Of a stretch of DNA of 64,000 nucleotides, positions 40,944-51,080 are shown piece by piece. This stretch comes from Methylocella tundrae (lineage in GTDB: Bacteria; Pseudomonadota; Alphaproteobacteria; Rhizobiales; Beijerinckiaceae). The notes beneath the pieces were generated by a model. That model ran no database searches. It was given only the letters and a program-made list of their open reading frames with translations, and was not told where the DNA came from. The stretch's first letter is position 1. Each line of letters begins with the position of its first letter. The stretch is taken from contig NZ_CP139089.1 in the NCBI RefSeq assembly GCF_038024855.1, positions 496,001-560,000 of the forward strand, written 5' to 3'. A program made the position numbers and the translations under genes.

Positions 40944-41618
40944 TTATTGCCTCTCGCTCGTTCCTGGCGAAAGGCGCTCGCGCAAAAACGAGCCGCCGGC
41001 GACGAGCCCTTCTTCATCGATGCCGTGGCCAAGCCCTGGCCGCGCCAACACGGCGACGGGAACGCCCAGCGCCTCGAGAACAGCTCTCGCCTCCGCCATC
41101 GAAGCGAAGGGAATGATGTCGTCGGCCTCGCCGTGGATCAGCAGCACCGGAGGCTTCCCGCCGATTTCGGCGCGCAGCGCCGCGCCGTCGCGCAGCGCGC
41201 CGGAAAAGGCGACGATCGCCCCGATCTGCTCCTTGCGCCTGAGGCCGACATGGAGCGCCATCATTGCGCCCTGTGAGAAACCGACGAGGGCAAGCCGCTC
41301 CGGCGCGAGGCCTCGTTCGGCAAGAAGCGTATCGAGACAGGGGTCGAGAAGCTTCGCCGCCGTTCGGGCGCCTTCCAGCAGCTTCGCCGGCGCGCGGTCG
41401 GCGACGCTGAACCATTGCAGCCGATCCGGCGCGAAATCGCATGGAAACGGCGCGTTCAGGGAAATGAACTCTGTGCGCGGCAGCAGCATGCCCCAGTACT
41501 GCGCAAGATCGATCAGATCATCGCCATTGGCGCCGATCCCATGCAAAAGCACGACAAGGCTTTCCGGACGGCCCCCCGCGAGGGGCGGGACTCGCGGCCC
41601 GTCAAGAGCGATCGTCAT
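40944..41618 (-). CDS. phospholipase/carboxylesterase family hydrolase
   Basis: This 224-residue alpha/beta hydrolase has the oxyanion region [15 protein letters not shown], nucleophile in [10 protein letters not shown], Asp in [11 protein letters not shown] and His in [10 protein letters not shown]. It belongs to the YpfH/acyl-protein-thioesterase-like carboxylesterases of the cytoplasm, with unknown natural substrate. It overlaps the end of argH by 17 bp. Confidence 0.92.
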   Translation of the reverse strand: MTIALDGPRVPPLAGGRPESLVVLLHGIGANGDDLIDLAQYWGMLLPRTEFISLNAPFPCDFAPDRLQWFSVADRAPAKLLEGARTAAKLLDPCLDTLLAERGLAPERLALVGFSQGAMMALHVGLRRKEQIGAIVAFSGALRDGAALRAEIGGKPPVLLIHGEADDIIPFASMAEARAVLEALGVPVAVLARPGLGHGIDEEGLVAGGSFLRERLSPGTSERQ

Positions 41619-43041
41619 TGGCTCGGGTCTCTGACGCCTCGGCTTCGGCTGCGGCGGTTTCCTTCTTCAGCTTCGCGAGCCAGCGCTTCGCCTGCGCCTT
41701 GACGTTCGCCGGCGCCGTGCCGCCGTAGCTGACCCGGCTGCGGACGGATTTTTCGACGCCGAGCACATCGAAAACCTCGTGTGTGATGCGCGGCTCGACC
41801 GTCAGCATCTCGTCGAGGGTCAGTTTTTCGAGACCCTTGTTCTGCGCGGCGGCGATGGCGACGAGCCGGCCCGTGACGTGATGGGCTTCGCGGAACGGCA
41901 GGCCCAAAGCCTTGACCAGCCAGTCGGCAAGGTCCGTCGCCGTCGCATATCCGGCGCCGGCCGCGGCCTTCATCCGCTTTTCATTGGGCTCAAGGTCGGC
42001 GACCATCCCGGTCATCGCGGCAAGACAGAGCGATAAGGATTGCAGCGCGTCGAACGTGCCTTCCTTGTCCTCCTGCATGTCCTTCGAATAGGTCAGCGGC
42101 AGGCCTTTCATGACGACCAGCAGCCCGGCAAGGGCGCCGATGATGCGCCCCGCCTTGCCGCGCACCAGCTCGGCGGCGTCGGGATTGCGCTTTTGCGGCA
42201 TGATCGAGGAGCCTGTCGAGAATTTGTCCGACAGCGCCGCGAAGCTGAATTGCGGCGTCGACCAGAGCACGATCTCCTCGGCGAAACGGGAGAGATGAAC
42301 GGCGCAGATCGCCGCCGCGCTCAGCGTTTCCAGCACAAAATCGCGGTCGGACACGCTGTCGAGGGAATTGGCGGTCGGCCGGTCGAACCGAAGGGCGCGG
42401 GCGGTGGCGTCGCGGTCGATGGGAAACGACGTGCCGGCCAGCGCCGCCGCGCCGAGCGGGCATTCATTGAGGCGCGCGCGGGCGTCCGTGAGGCGCGATC
42501 GATCGCGCGCGAACATCTCGACATAGGCGAGCAGATGATGGCCGAAGGTGACGGGCTGCGCCGACTGCATATGGGTGAAGCCGGGCATGACGCTGCCCGC
42601 ATGGGCGAGAGCTTTCTCGGCCAGCGCCAGTTGCAGCTGGCGAATTTGGCCGCTGAGAGCGTCGATCGTGTCGCGCACCCAGAGGCGGAAGTCGAGCGCG
42701 ACCTGATCATTGCGCGAGCGCGCCGTATGCAGGCGGCCCGCCGCGGGGCCGATCAGCGCCGAAAGGCGCGATTCTATGTTCATGTGAATGTCTTCGAGGG
42801 CGCGCGAAAATGTGAATGTTCCGCTCTCGATTTCATCCTTGATTGCGGTTAGTCCCTTGGCGATCGCGTCGGCGTCGTCCTTCGTGACGATATTCGCCTG
42901 CGCCAGCATCGCGACATGCGCCTTCGATCCCTCTATATCCTGCAGCGCGAGCTTGTAGTCGAAACCGATCGAGGCGTTGATTTCCTCCATGATCGCGTCC
43001 GGACCGCTGGCGAACCGGCCGCCCCACATTTTATTGCTCAT
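41602..43041 (-). CDS. argH: argininosuccinate lyase
   Basis: This 479-residue protein catalyses the last step of arginine synthesis, cleaving argininosuccinate to arginine and fumarate. Fumarase-superfamily motifs include [33 protein letters not shown] and [13 protein letters not shown]. The final 20 or so residues (Ala/Glu-rich) extend beyond the usual end. It is divergent from a TlpA-like gene, an arrangement common in related Alphaproteobacteria. Confidence 0.98.
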   Translation of the reverse strand: MSNKMWGGRFASGPDAIMEEINASIGFDYKLALQDIEGSKAHVAMLAQANIVTKDDADAIAKGLTAIKDEIESGTFTFSRALEDIHMNIESRLSALIGPAAGRLHTARSRNDQVALDFRLWVRDTIDALSGQIRQLQLALAEKALAHAGSVMPGFTHMQSAQPVTFGHHLLAYVEMFARDRSRLTDARARLNECPLGAAALAGTSFPIDRDATARALRFDRPTANSLDSVSDRDFVLETLSAAAICAVHLSRFAEEIVLWSTPQFSFAALSDKFSTGSSIMPQKRNPDAAELVRGKAGRIIGALAGLLVVMKGLPLTYSKDMQEDKEGTFDALQSLSLCLAAMTGMVADLEPNEKRMKAAAGAGYATATDLADWLVKALGLPFREAHHVTGRLVAIAAAQNKGLEKLTLDEMLTVEPRITHEVFDVLGVEKSVRSRVSYGGTAPANVKAQAKRWLAKLKKETAAAEAEASETRANDDRS

Positions 43042-43097
43042 CGTGTCCCGCTCTTTAGAAGAAATCAGCTTGGAAGACGGCTTGAAAGACTTACCGC

Positions 43098-43772
43098 ATG
43101 AGTGAACCTGTTTCGCAACGAGATCCGGACCGCAATGTCCATCGTCCCAGCGCCAATCGCCGTCTTGTCATTACGGCGGGGGTGATAGCGGCCGCCGTTC
43201 TGGCTGTCCTTTACGCGATGAAAGGGCCCGGCGGCAAGGAAGTGGAGAGCGCCGCCTGTCCGGGCGCCCGCGCTCGAGCCGCGGTTCTGGCGCCGCTCGC
43301 GCATGGGGAGGTCGCCGCCTTCAGCGTTTCCACGCAGCCGCGGCCGCTGCCGGAGCTTAATTTCGCCGCCGCTGACGGCGCGCCGGCGCGGCTTTCCGAT
43401 TTCAAGGGCAAAACGACGCTTTTGAATCTCTGGGCGACATGGTGCGTGCCATGCCGGCAGGAAATGCCGGCGCTCGACCGGCTGCAGGGCAAGCTCGGCT
43501 CCAGGGATTTCACCGTCGTCGCCGTCAACATAGACACGGCGAAGCTGGACCGGCCCAAGGCCTTCCTGAACGAAATCGGCGTCAAAAATCTCAGCTTCTA
43601 CGCCGACAACACGGCCGATATTTTCCAGACCCTGAAGGCGGATGGAAAGGCGCTCGGCCTGCCGACGACCATTCTTGTTGATGAAAATGGGTGCGACCTC
43701 GGCGTGATGGCCGGACCCGCGCAATGGGATTCGCCCGACGCTCTCGCGCTTCTGTCCGCCGCAAAAAGCTAG
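43098..43772 (+). CDS. TlpA-like membrane-anchored thioredoxin
   Basis: This 224-residue protein has one N-terminal membrane anchor (about residues 23-41) and a periplasmic thioredoxin domain with the redox centre [13 protein letters not shown] (Cys116/Cys119). TlpA proteins reduce disulfides in the periplasm, for instance during cytochrome oxidase copper-centre assembly. It lies 56 bp from the divergent argH. Confidence 0.93.
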   Translation: MSEPVSQRDPDRNVHRPSANRRLVITAGVIAAAVLAVLYAMKGPGGKEVESAACPGARARAAVLAPLAHGEVAAFSVSTQPRPLPELNFAAADGAPARLSDFKGKTTLLNLWATWCVPCRQEMPALDRLQGKLGSRDFTVVAVNIDTAKLDRPKAFLNEIGVKNLSFYADNTADIFQTLKADGKALGLPTTILVDENGCDLGVMAGPAQWDSPDALALLSAAKS

Positions 43773-43896
43773 CGCGCTTCTCTCCGCCGCAAAAAAAACC
43801 GGCGCGCTCGCGCAAGAGCATTTCCCCGGCGAGCGACGGCGGATTTGCGACAGCCGCGATGGCTGAATTGCGACAATTCCGCTGACGCGCCGGGTT

Positions 43897-43914
43897 CGCC
43901 GGCGAAAGCCGGCG
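43897..43914 (-). terminator. Hairpin after grxD
   Basis: CGCCGGC (43897-43903), a four-base loop and GCCGGCG (43908-43914) form a perfect 7-bp GC-rich hairpin immediately downstream of the grxD stop. There is no U-tract. It likely marks the 3' end of the purine-bolA-grxD transcript. Confidence 0.45.
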
Positions 43915-43919
43915 CCGGT

Positions 43920-44258
43920 TCAGGCTTTGGCCGGCTGCTTGACCTCAATGCCCTTGCTGCTGAGGTAGCTTGCGAGTTCGCCGCTCTGGAACATTTCGCG
44001 GGTGATGTCGGCGCCGCCGATGAATTCACCTTTGATATAAAGCTGCGGAATCGTCGGCCAGTCGGAGAACTCCTTGATTCCCTGACGGATTTCGTCCGTT
44101 TCGAGGCAATTCACGTCCTTGAAGGGGACGTCGAGATAAGACAGGATCTGGACGATCTGGCCGGAAAATCCGCATTGCGGAAAGTTCCGCGTGCCTTTCA
44201 TGAATAAAACCACGTCATTATTTTCGATCGTCGACTGGATTTCTTCCTTGATGGCCAT
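43920..44258 (-). CDS. grxD: monothiol glutaredoxin Grx4 type
   Basis: From ATG 44258 the protein has 112 residues. It has the CGFS active site (29-32, in RNFPQCGFSGQ) and SDWPTIPQLYIKGEFIGGADI, as in monothiol glutaredoxins that carry glutathione-coordinated 2Fe-2S clusters. Its upstream neighbour is bolA; Grx4-BolA complexes act in iron-sulfur trafficking and iron sensing. AAGGAA lies 7 bp before the ATG. Confidence 0.97.
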   Translation of the reverse strand: MAIKEEIQSTIENNDVVLFMKGTRNFPQCGFSGQIVQILSYLDVPFKDVNCLETDEIRQGIKEFSDWPTIPQLYIKGEFIGGADITREMFQSGELASYLSSKGIEVKQPAKA

Positions 44259-44310
44259 GGCCAATTCCTTTCACGTGAACGCCGTCATTGCCGCAGCGAA
44301 TTTATGCGCT

Positions 44311-44544
44311 CTATTTTGGCGCTTGAGTGGTGAGTTGCAATGCATGAAGCGGGCCGCCCATCGAGGCGCCGAGGGCTTTATAGACGATCTGATGCTGCTG
44401 CAGCTTGGTCTTGCCGATGAATTCGGAAGAGGTGATCGTCGCCGCCCAATGGTCCTTGTCGCCGACGAGATCGGTGAGGTCGATGACCGCGTCCGGAATG
44501 CCGGTCTTGATGAGCTTTTCGATTTCGGAAGGTTCCATGGGCAT
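44311..44544 (-). CDS. BolA-family protein (IbaG-like)
   Basis: This 77-residue protein contains VIDLTDLVGDKDHWAATITS and FIGKTKLQQHQIVYKALG, the BolA fold with the conserved His that helps bind a shared 2Fe-2S cluster with monothiol glutaredoxin. It lies 52 bp before grxD and about 110 bp after purL, so it is probably part of the same transcript. Confidence 0.95.
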   Translation of the reverse strand: MPMEPSEIEKLIKTGIPDAVIDLTDLVGDKDHWAATITSSEFIGKTKLQQHQIVYKALGASMGGPLHALQLTTQAPK

Positions 44545-44656
44545 GAGCGTTGCGTCCTAGATAGCGTGGCGTGAAGCGCCGCTGCGAATAAAGCGCTTCA
44601 AGCAAAATCAGTACCGGCCCGCGTCGCCAAACGCGATCGTATGAACGCGAAGATGT

Positions 44657-46870
44657 CTATAACGCGCCAGCCATATATTCAGGGAGCCATTCTTCATAGT
44701 TCCCCACCAGATCACTCAACAATATGGCGGTCTCGCCGCCGAGGGTCAATGTTGGCCCCCCGGTTTCGCCGATGCGCCGACACGGGACGCCGGCTTCCAG
44801 CGCCGCAGCGAGGACGGTTTCGACCTGGCTGGTCTGCGCCGCGACAATGTAGCGCGCCTGATCCTCCCCGAACCAGAAGGCATGAGCGGCGACGTCGGCC
44901 GGCGCTTCGATCGCGGCGCCGACGCCTCCCGCCATCGCCATCTCCGCCAGCGCCACGGCGAGGCCGCCGTCCGAGGCGTCGTGAACGGCGACGACCACGC
45001 CCTGCGCGATGAGATTGCGCACGAAATCGCCGTTGCGCTTTTCCTCTCCGAGATCAACGGGCGGCGGCGCGCCTTCCTCGCGCCCGCAGATTTCACGCAA
45101 ATAAAGAGATTGGCCGAGCCAGCCGAGCGTCGTTCCGATCAGGAAAATCTGCTCGCCCGGCCGTTTGAACGCTATTGTCGCGGTCCGCCCCACGTCGCTG
45201 AGGACACCGACGCCGCCGATCGAGGGCGTCGGCGGAATGGCCTTGCCGCTGCTCTCGTTGTAGAGCGAGACATTGCCCGAGACGATCGGGAAATCCAGCG
45301 CGCGGCAGGCCTCGCCAATGCCTTTGAGGCAATCGACGAACTGACCCATGATCTCCGGCTTTTCGGGATTGCCGAAATTGAGATTATCCGTCACCGCGCG
45401 CGGCAGCGCGCCGACGGCCGTAAGGTTGCGCCAGGCCTCCGCCACCGCCTGTTTGCCCCCTTCGAAGGGATCGGCCTCGCAATAGCGCGGCGTCACATCC
45501 GTCGTCAGCGCCAGGCCCTTGGGGCCGTCGCCAAGACGGATCACCGCCGCGTCACCGCCCGGAGTCTGCACGCTATTGCCGAGAATGAGATGGTCATATT
45601 GCTCGTAGACCCAACGCTTCGAGCAAAGGTCCGGCGTCGCGATGAGGCGCAGCAGAGCTTCCGCGTTGGAGATCGGCGGCACGATCTGGGCGGGGTCTAT
45701 GCGCTCGCGCGCGGCGCTGGAAACATGGGGGCGGTCATAGAGCGGGGCGGCGTCGCCAAGCTGCTTGATCGGCAGGTCGGCTTTGACTTCGCCGCCATGC
45801 TTGACGACGAAGCGAAGCGTGTCGGTCGTTTTGCCGACGATGGCGAAGTCGAGGCCCCATTTAACGAACGCGGCTTTCGCTTCTTCCTCCTTGGCCGGAT
45901 CGAGCACCATCAGCATCCGCTCCTGGCTTTCCGAGAGCAGCATTTCATAGGCGCTCATGCCGGTTTCGCGGCAGGGCAGGGCGTCAAGGTCGAGTTCGAC
46001 GCCAAGATCGCCCTTCGCCCCCATTTCGACCGCCGAGGAGGTGAGCCCGGCCGCGCCCATGTCCTGAATGGCGATGACGGCGCCGGTGCGCATCAGCTCG
46101 AGGCAGGCCTCTAGCAGCAGCTTCTCGGTGAAGGGATCGCCGACCTGCACGGTCGGGCGCTTCGCCTCGGCGTCTTCCTCAAAGGAGGCCGAGGCCATGG
46201 TTGCGCCATGAATGCCGTCGCGTCCGGTTTTGGAGCCGAGATAGACAATCGGATTGCCGACGCCCGTCGCTTTTGCGTAAAAAATTTCGTCCGAGCGGGC
46301 GATGCCGACGGCCATTGCATTGACGAGGATGTTACCGTCATAGCCCTTATGAAAAGCGGTCGCGCCCCCGACCGTCGGCACGCCGAAGCTATTGCCGTAG
46401 GAGCCGATGCCGGCCACGACTCCGGCGACGAGATGGCGCGTCTTCGGATGCTCCGGTGCGCCGAATCGCAACAGGTTCAGACAGGCGACCGGCCGCGCGC
46501 CCATGGTGAAGACATCGCGCAAAATGCCGCCGACTCCCGTCGCCGCGCCCTGAAACGGCTCGATATAGGAGGGATGGTTGTGGCTCTCCATCTTGAAGAC
46601 GCAGGCCTCGCCGTCGCCAATGTCGATGACGCCGGCGTTCTCGCCGGGGCCCTGGATGACCCATGGCGCCCTGGTCGGGAGGCCGCGCAGATGCAGCCGC
46701 GACGACTTATAGGAACAATGCTCGTTCCACATCGCCGAGAAAATGCCGAGCTCGGTGAAGGTCGGCACCCGGCCGATCAAGGCGAGGATCTTCTCATATT
46801 CGTCCGGCTTCAGGCCGTGCGAGGCGACCAGTTCCGGGGTGATGGGTGGTTCTTCGCTGTGGCTCGACAT
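44657..46870 (-). CDS. purL: phosphoribosylformylglycinamidine synthase subunit II
   Basis: From ATG 46870 the protein has 737 residues, the small PurL form that needs PurS and PurQ. It shows [12 protein letters not shown], the [20 protein letters not shown] segment and [14 protein letters not shown]. It converts FGAR to FGAM in purine synthesis using ammonia from PurQ. The open frame continues 46 codons upstream but the family start is at 46870. Confidence 0.98.
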   Translation of the reverse strand: MSSHSEEPPITPELVASHGLKPDEYEKILALIGRVPTFTELGIFSAMWNEHCSYKSSRLHLRGLPTRAPWVIQGPGENAGVIDIGDGEACVFKMESHNHPSYIEPFQGAATGVGGILRDVFTMGARPVACLNLLRFGAPEHPKTRHLVAGVVAGIGSYGNSFGVPTVGGATAFHKGYDGNILVNAMAVGIARSDEIFYAKATGVGNPIVYLGSKTGRDGIHGATMASASFEEDAEAKRPTVQVGDPFTEKLLLEACLELMRTGAVIAIQDMGAAGLTSSAVEMGAKGDLGVELDLDALPCRETGMSAYEMLLSESQERMLMVLDPAKEEEAKAAFVKWGLDFAIVGKTTDTLRFVVKHGGEVKADLPIKQLGDAAPLYDRPHVSSAARERIDPAQIVPPISNAEALLRLIATPDLCSKRWVYEQYDHLILGNSVQTPGGDAAVIRLGDGPKGLALTTDVTPRYCEADPFEGGKQAVAEAWRNLTAVGALPRAVTDNLNFGNPEKPEIMGQFVDCLKGIGEACRALDFPIVSGNVSLYNESSGKAIPPTPSIGGVGVLSDVGRTATIAFKRPGEQIFLIGTTLGWLGQSLYLREICGREEGAPPPVDLGEEKRNGDFVRNLIAQGVVVAVHDASDGGLAVALAEMAMAGGVGAAIEAPADVAAHAFWFGEDQARYIVAAQTSQVETVLAAALEAGVPCRRIGETGGPTLTLGGETAILLSDLVGNYEEWLPEYMAGAL

Positions 46871-47017
46871 GGGCCGCCTTATGTCATTGAGATCCCTTGG
46901 GAGGGAGGGCCGCCAGAGACGGCGGTCGAGGCGAAGGATCCGCCCCACGAGTGATAGGAAGCCGCCCTCCTTAAGCAGCGGCGCTCCATTGAACAAGTTA
47001 ACGCGCAAATCCGCTCG

Positions 47018-47722
47018 CTAGACAGCGGCGGGCGCGGCGGCCTTGAACGCCGCCAGGCTCTCGAACAGCCCCTTGCCATCCGTGCCGCCAACCAGTGGGT
47101 CAATCAGATTCTCAGGGTGAGGCATGAGGCCGAGGACATTGAAGCGCTCGGAATAGACGCCGGCGATGGCGTTGGTCGAACCGTTTGGATTGGCGCTCTT
47201 GCTGAGCTTGCCTTGGGCGTCGCAATAGCGGAACGCGACGCGGCCATCTCCCTCGAGGCGGCGAATCGTCTCTGCGTCCGCCTCGTAATTGCCTTCGCCG
47301 TGGGCGATGGCGATCTTGATCGCCTGACCCTGCTTGTATCTTGACGCAAAGGCCGTATCGCTGCGCTCCACGCGCACATGCTGCATGCGGCAAATGAAGC
47401 GCAGCTGCGCATTGCGCATCAAAACTCCGGGAAGGAGGCCGAACTCGACGAGAATCTGGAAGCCGTTGCAGATGCCAAGCACAAGGCCGCCGCGCTCGGC
47501 ATGAGCGCGCACGGCGCCCATAACCGGCGAATGCGCCGCAATGGCGCCGCAACGCAGATAGTCGCCATAGGAAAAGCCACCCGGCAGCACGACAAGGTCG
47601 GTCCCCTGTGGCAGTTCGCGGTCGCCGTGCCAGACGACTTTGGCCGCGCCATGCGAGGCGAGAGCGCGCAGGGCGTCGCCTTCGCGATTCGAGCCGGGAA
47701 ATAGAATAATGGCGGCGTTCAT
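47018..47722 (-). CDS. purQ: phosphoribosylformylglycinamidine synthase subunit I (glutaminase)
   Basis: This 234-residue class I glutamine amidotransferase has the nucleophile in LGICNGFQIL, FPGSNREGDALRAL at the N-terminus and GLMPHPE for the catalytic His-Glu. It feeds ammonia to PurL. It lies between purS (78-bp gap) and purL (147-bp gap). Confidence 0.98.
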   Translation of the reverse strand: MNAAIILFPGSNREGDALRALASHGAAKVVWHGDRELPQGTDLVVLPGGFSYGDYLRCGAIAAHSPVMGAVRAHAERGGLVLGICNGFQILVEFGLLPGVLMRNAQLRFICRMQHVRVERSDTAFASRYKQGQAIKIAIAHGEGNYEADAETIRRLEGDGRVAFRYCDAQGKLSKSANPNGSTNAIAGVYSERFNVLGLMPHPENLIDPLVGGTDGKGLFESLAAFKAAAPAAV

Positions 47723-47800
47723 GGAGCCGATGAACTCCTCGTCAAATTGCGGACTGGCTGCCGCGCGGAGGGCTTGCCTTTCGCGGCGCAGGGCAAGGCC

Positions 47801-48040
47801 CTAGGGGATTTCGACCTGATAATCTTCGACCACCTGATTGGCGAGAAGCTTTTCGCAGGCCTCCCGCAGCACAGCTTCGGCCGCGCCATGATCGGCGGCG
47901 TCGAGTTCCACGTCGAAGATCTTGCCTTGCCGCACGCTTTTGATCCCATTGACATGGAGCGCCTTCAGCGCGCCTTCAATGGCCTTGCCTTGCGGATCGA
48001 GGATCCCGTTTCTGAGAGTGACGACGACCCGGGCTTTCAT
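47801..48040 (-). CDS. purS: phosphoribosylformylglycinamidine synthase subunit PurS
   Basis: This 79-residue protein (KARVVVTLRNGILDPQGKAI, then EKLLANQVVEDYQVEIP) is the third subunit of the PurLQS complex and is thought to help ammonia transfer. It is preceded on the same strand by purC, with a terminator-like hairpin between. Confidence 0.97.
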   Translation of the reverse strand: MKARVVVTLRNGILDPQGKAIEGALKALHVNGIKSVRQGKIFDVELDAADHGAAEAVLREACEKLLANQVVEDYQVEIP

Positions 48041-48110
48041 TGCTGTCTATCCCTTTAAGCTTAAGTCCTGCCGATCCGCTTGCTCCAGCGCGGCGCGGGC
48101 AATTCCTGCG

Positions 48111-48136
48111 AAACAAAAACGGAGGCCGAAGCCTCC
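48111..48136 (-). terminator. Intrinsic terminator after purC
   Basis: On the minus strand GGAGGC-TTCG-GCCTCC (48136-48121) is followed by GTTTTTGTTT. A 6-bp GC stem with a stable UUCG tetraloop and a U-tract is a textbook intrinsic terminator. It would end purC transcripts ahead of purS. Confidence 0.85.
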
Positions 48137-48145
48137 GGATAGTTC

Positions 48146-48167
48146 GATTTGCGGCGAGCCGCAAATC
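48146..48167. repeat. Perfect inverted repeat between purC and purS
   Basis: GATTTGCGG-CGAG-CCGCAAATC has 9-bp perfect arms. It lies just upstream of the purC terminator in the direction of transcription. It may be part of a tandem terminator or a protein-binding site. Confidence 0.55.
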
Positions 48168-48369
48168 TTTGTTCTCGGGATTGGCTTTTGCGCGAGAATT
48201 CATCCGCAAAGGCTTCCGCGAGCGCCGCTGCGAGAGAGGTTAGGGACTCTCCGCAAGGGCTTTGCCGGTGGCTTTGGAGCCGAAGGCGGGATTGAAAAGC
48301 GCGCGTTCCGGCCGCCTCCTCATCGAAGATCTCGACGTTTCATTTCGTCCGGCAGCTTTCTTGAGGCGG

Positions 48370-49134
48370 CTAGCGAACGAGCTTCGGTCCGGCCGCGCGA
48401 GGTTGTTCATTCTCCTGCAGGATGCCGAGCCTGCGCGCAACTTCCGTATAGGCCTCGACGAGACCGCCGAGATCGCGGCGGAAGCGGTCTTTATCGAGCT
48501 TATCGTTCGATTTAATGTCCCACAGCCGACAGGAATCGGGCGAAATCTCGTCCGCGACGGCGATGCGCATCATATCGCCTTCCCACAGTCGGCCGCATTC
48601 CATCTTGAAGTCGACGAGGCGGATGCCGACGCCGAGGAACAGGCCGGTCAGGAAATCATTGACCCTTATGGCGAGCGCCATGATGTCGTCGATCTCCTGC
48701 GGGCTCGCCCAGCCGAAAGCGGTAATGTGCTCTTCCGTCACCATCGGATCGTTGAGCTCGTCGTTCTTGTAATAGAATTCGATGATCGACCGCGGCAGCT
48801 GGGTGCCTTCCTCGATGCCGAGGCGCGTCGCAAGGGAGCCCGCGGCGACGTTGCGGACGACGACTTCGAGCGGAATGATCTCGACTTCGCGAATCAGCTG
48901 CTCGCGCATGTTGAGGCGGCGGATGAAATGGGTCGGCACGCCGATGTCGTTCAGATTTTGAAAAATGAACTCGGAGATTCTGTTATTGAGGACGCCTTTG
49001 CCGTCAATGACCTCATGCTTCTTGGCGTTGAATGCGGTTGCGTCATCCTTGAAATGCTGGATGAGCGTGCCGGGTTCGGGTCCTTCATAGAGGACCTTGG
49101 CCTTGCCTTCATAGATGCGCCGGCGGCGATTCAT
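48370..49134 (-). CDS. purC: phosphoribosylaminoimidazole-succinocarboxamide synthase
   Basis: From ATG 49134 the protein has 254 residues. It carries [20 protein letters not shown], the [15 protein letters not shown] segment and [20 protein letters not shown], and joins aspartate to CAIR in purine synthesis. A start ten codons upstream is open but less typical. It is the first of the purine genes on this strand. Confidence 0.98.
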   Translation of the reverse strand: MNRRRRIYEGKAKVLYEGPEPGTLIQHFKDDATAFNAKKHEVIDGKGVLNNRISEFIFQNLNDIGVPTHFIRRLNMREQLIREVEIIPLEVVVRNVAAGSLATRLGIEEGTQLPRSIIEFYYKNDELNDPMVTEEHITAFGWASPQEIDDIMALAIRVNDFLTGLFLGVGIRLVDFKMECGRLWEGDMMRIAVADEISPDSCRLWDIKSNDKLDKDRFRRDLGGLVEAYTEVARRLGILQENEQPRAAGPKLVR

Positions 49135-49578
49135 TGGGATTAACCGTGGCTTGAGAGGATCCATTGGCGGCCGTGGCTCCTGTGAACGTCCTGGGGCCCG
49201 CGTCCAAACAGCTGATCGAGCGCTGTTCAGCCGCGGAGGAGTGAAGTTGGGTCGAGGCTAAGCCGCAGGTCCGCAGGGTCTTACACGCTTTTCTGTCCCG
49301 GAGACAAGCCAAGCGGCAAACCCGTCGAAAAGCGGCCCGCGCGCGCAGCTTTGAGTCAACGCACTGAGATCACGCTGAAAAATGATTCCCCCACATGAGG
49401 CCGACGCCGGCCGTTCTAGCAGACATCCGCCGTCGGATACAGAGAAGAAATCAACCCCGCTCCCGCTTCAAGCGCCGTCATATTGCCTATGCGACAATGG
49501 CCTTTTCAAGAAATCATGCTAAAATTAACCAAGGCAAAAGAGCGAAAGTCGGCATTCGCCGGAATTGGATGGGATTTC
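49135..49578. other. Divergent intergenic region between purC and the zeta-subunit gene
   Basis: No gene, repeat or clear hairpin was recognised in this 444-bp stretch. It must hold the promoter for purC on one strand and for the ATPase-inhibitor gene on the other; an AT-rich part near 49495-49545 is the best location for the latter. Confidence 0.4.
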
Positions 49579-49896
49579 ATGACGACATTCGACAAGCGCG
49601 AACAGGCTTTCGAAGCTCAGCTTGTGCATGACGAGGCGCTGAAGTTCAAGGCAATCGCCCGCCGTAACAAGTGGTTCGGGCTCTGGGCGGCCGGAATGCT
49701 CGGCAAGACCGGCGCGGAGGCCGAAGCTTACGCCAACGCGGTGGTTCAGACCGACATCGCCCAAGGCGCTGAGGAGTTTTTCAGGAAGGTTCGCGCCGAC
49801 TTCGACAAAGCCGGAGTCCAGCTATCCGACCACCAGATCCGCCGCAAACTCGAAGAATTGCTCGTCGCCGCGATCGCCGAGGTCAAAGGCGCCTAG
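49579..49896 (+). CDS. F1-ATPase zeta subunit inhibitor (DUF1476)
   Basis: From ATG 49579 the protein has 105 residues: MTTFDKREQAFEAQLVHDEA, KFKAIARRNKWFGLWAA and VQLSDHQIRRKLEELLVAAI. This is the alphaproteobacterial zeta subunit, which blocks reverse rotation of the F1-ATPase. It is restricted to Alphaproteobacteria and so supports the taxonomic guess. The frame is open upstream, but the family start is clear. Confidence 0.95.
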   Translation: MTTFDKREQAFEAQLVHDEALKFKAIARRNKWFGLWAAGMLGKTGAEAEAYANAVVQTDIAQGAEEFFRKVRADFDKAGVQLSDHQIRRKLEELLVAAIAEVKGA

Positions 49897-50038
49897 AGTC
49901 TGACGACGAAAGTTACGGGCCTTTCGGACCGATATCATCCTGCAAAACAAAAGCTTACGATTGATTGCTTAGCGTCCGCGCGAGGTTCGCGCCGCTTCCT
50001 AAGCAATTGTTAGCTCTTGCGGGGCGAGACTGCCCGCC

Positions 50039-51040
50039 ATGTCCCGCGCAAAAACCCCCGATATCGGCCTTGTTCCGACGGCTTTGCCCGATCATTTGGC
50101 GCTCTTCGCTCACGCGGACGCAGAGCTTTTGGCGCTTGCCCGCGCCTGGCTCGCGCATTTGGCGGGCGAGCGCCGGATCGCTGATCTGACGCTCGAAGCG
50201 TACACTCGCGACCTTCGCCAATTTCTGGCCTTCGCCGCCATTCACTTCGGCGCAGTTCCGTCGCTTACGATGATTCGCGATCTTGCGCCGGGCGATCTGC
50301 GCGCCTTCATGGCCTCGCGCCGGGAGGCGGGCGTCGGCAGCCGCTCCCTTTTGCGGCAGCTCGCGGGCCTTCGCAATTTCACGCGCTATCTAGAGCGTAA
50401 CGGACACGGGCAGAGCGCGGCCTTCACGGCGGTGCGCGCGCCCAAAACCTCGCGCCGGCTGCCAAAGCCCTTGACGGCGAGCGCCGCGCGCGCGCTGACC
50501 GGGGTCGATGCGCGGGCAGGAGAAAATCGTCCCGCCTGGATTCTGGCGCGCGACGCCGCCGTTCTCGGGCTACTCTATGGCGCGGGGCTGCGCATTTCCG
50601 AGGCCCTGTCGATCAAGCGATCGGATGCGCCAGTCGGCGCGCTGGACGTGCTGAGAGTCGTCGGCAAAGGCAAGAAGACTCGCGACACGCCGATCATCGC
50701 GCCTGTGCGGCGCGGGATCGAAACCTATCTCGATCTATGTCCTTATAACCTTCCGCCGGACCGGCATTTGTTCGTGGGCGCGAAGGGAGGGCCGCTGTCC
50801 CCGCGCATCATCCAGCTCGCGGTCGAGCGGCTGCGCGGCGCGCTCGGCCTGCCGGATACGGCGACGCCGCATGCGCTGCGCCATTCCTTCGCCACCCATC
50901 TCCTCGGGCGTGGCGGCGATCTTCGCGCCATCCAGGAATTGCTCGGCCACGCCTCGCTCTCCACGACGCAGATTTACACGGCGGTCGACAGCGCCCGGCT
51001 CGTCGAGGCCTATCGCTCGGCGCATCCGCGCGGAGGCTGA
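50039..51040 (+). CDS. xerC: XerC/XerD-type tyrosine recombinase
   Basis: This 333-residue protein has an N-terminal SAM-like core-binding domain (LAHLAGERRIADLTLEAYTRD) and a catalytic domain with Arg185 (GAGLRISEAL), Lys210 or Lys212, His278/Arg281 (HALRHSFATHLL), His304 and Tyr313 (TTQIYTAV). It resolves chromosome dimers at dif. No dif site or integrated element lies beside it, so it is a chromosomal Xer and not a phage integrase. XerC is favoured over XerD by overall pattern, with moderate certainty. Confidence 0.9.
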   Translation: MSRAKTPDIGLVPTALPDHLALFAHADAELLALARAWLAHLAGERRIADLTLEAYTRDLRQFLAFAAIHFGAVPSLTMIRDLAPGDLRAFMASRREAGVGSRSLLRQLAGLRNFTRYLERNGHGQSAAFTAVRAPKTSRRLPKPLTASAARALTGVDARAGENRPAWILARDAAVLGLLYGAGLRISEALSIKRSDAPVGALDVLRVVGKGKKTRDTPIIAPVRRGIETYLDLCPYNLPPDRHLFVGAKGGPLSPRIIQLAVERLRGALGLPDTATPHALRHSFATHLLGRGGDLRAIQELLGHASLSTTQIYTAVDSARLVEAYRSAHPRGG

Positions 51041-51080
51041 ACGGCGCTGCGGCGGCGAAACCGATGTGTCCTTTCCGTTT

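Larger units (their letters stand above)
48041..48369 (-). other. Gap between purC and purS with two hairpins
   Basis: The 329-bp gap has no supported gene. It contains a perfect 9-bp hairpin at 48146-48167 and a classical terminator at 48111-48136. The remainder next to purS should contain a promoter for purSQL-bolA-grxD. Confidence 0.5.

Noticed and set aside
44882..46114. 410-residue plus-strand open frame
   Set aside because: It is antisense to purL, has no ribosome site or family motif and low-complexity basic composition.
50039..51040. Tyrosine recombinase as an integrase of a mobile element
   Set aside because: No tRNA, attachment repeats, phage or transfer genes are nearby, and the protein has chromosomal XerC/D features.
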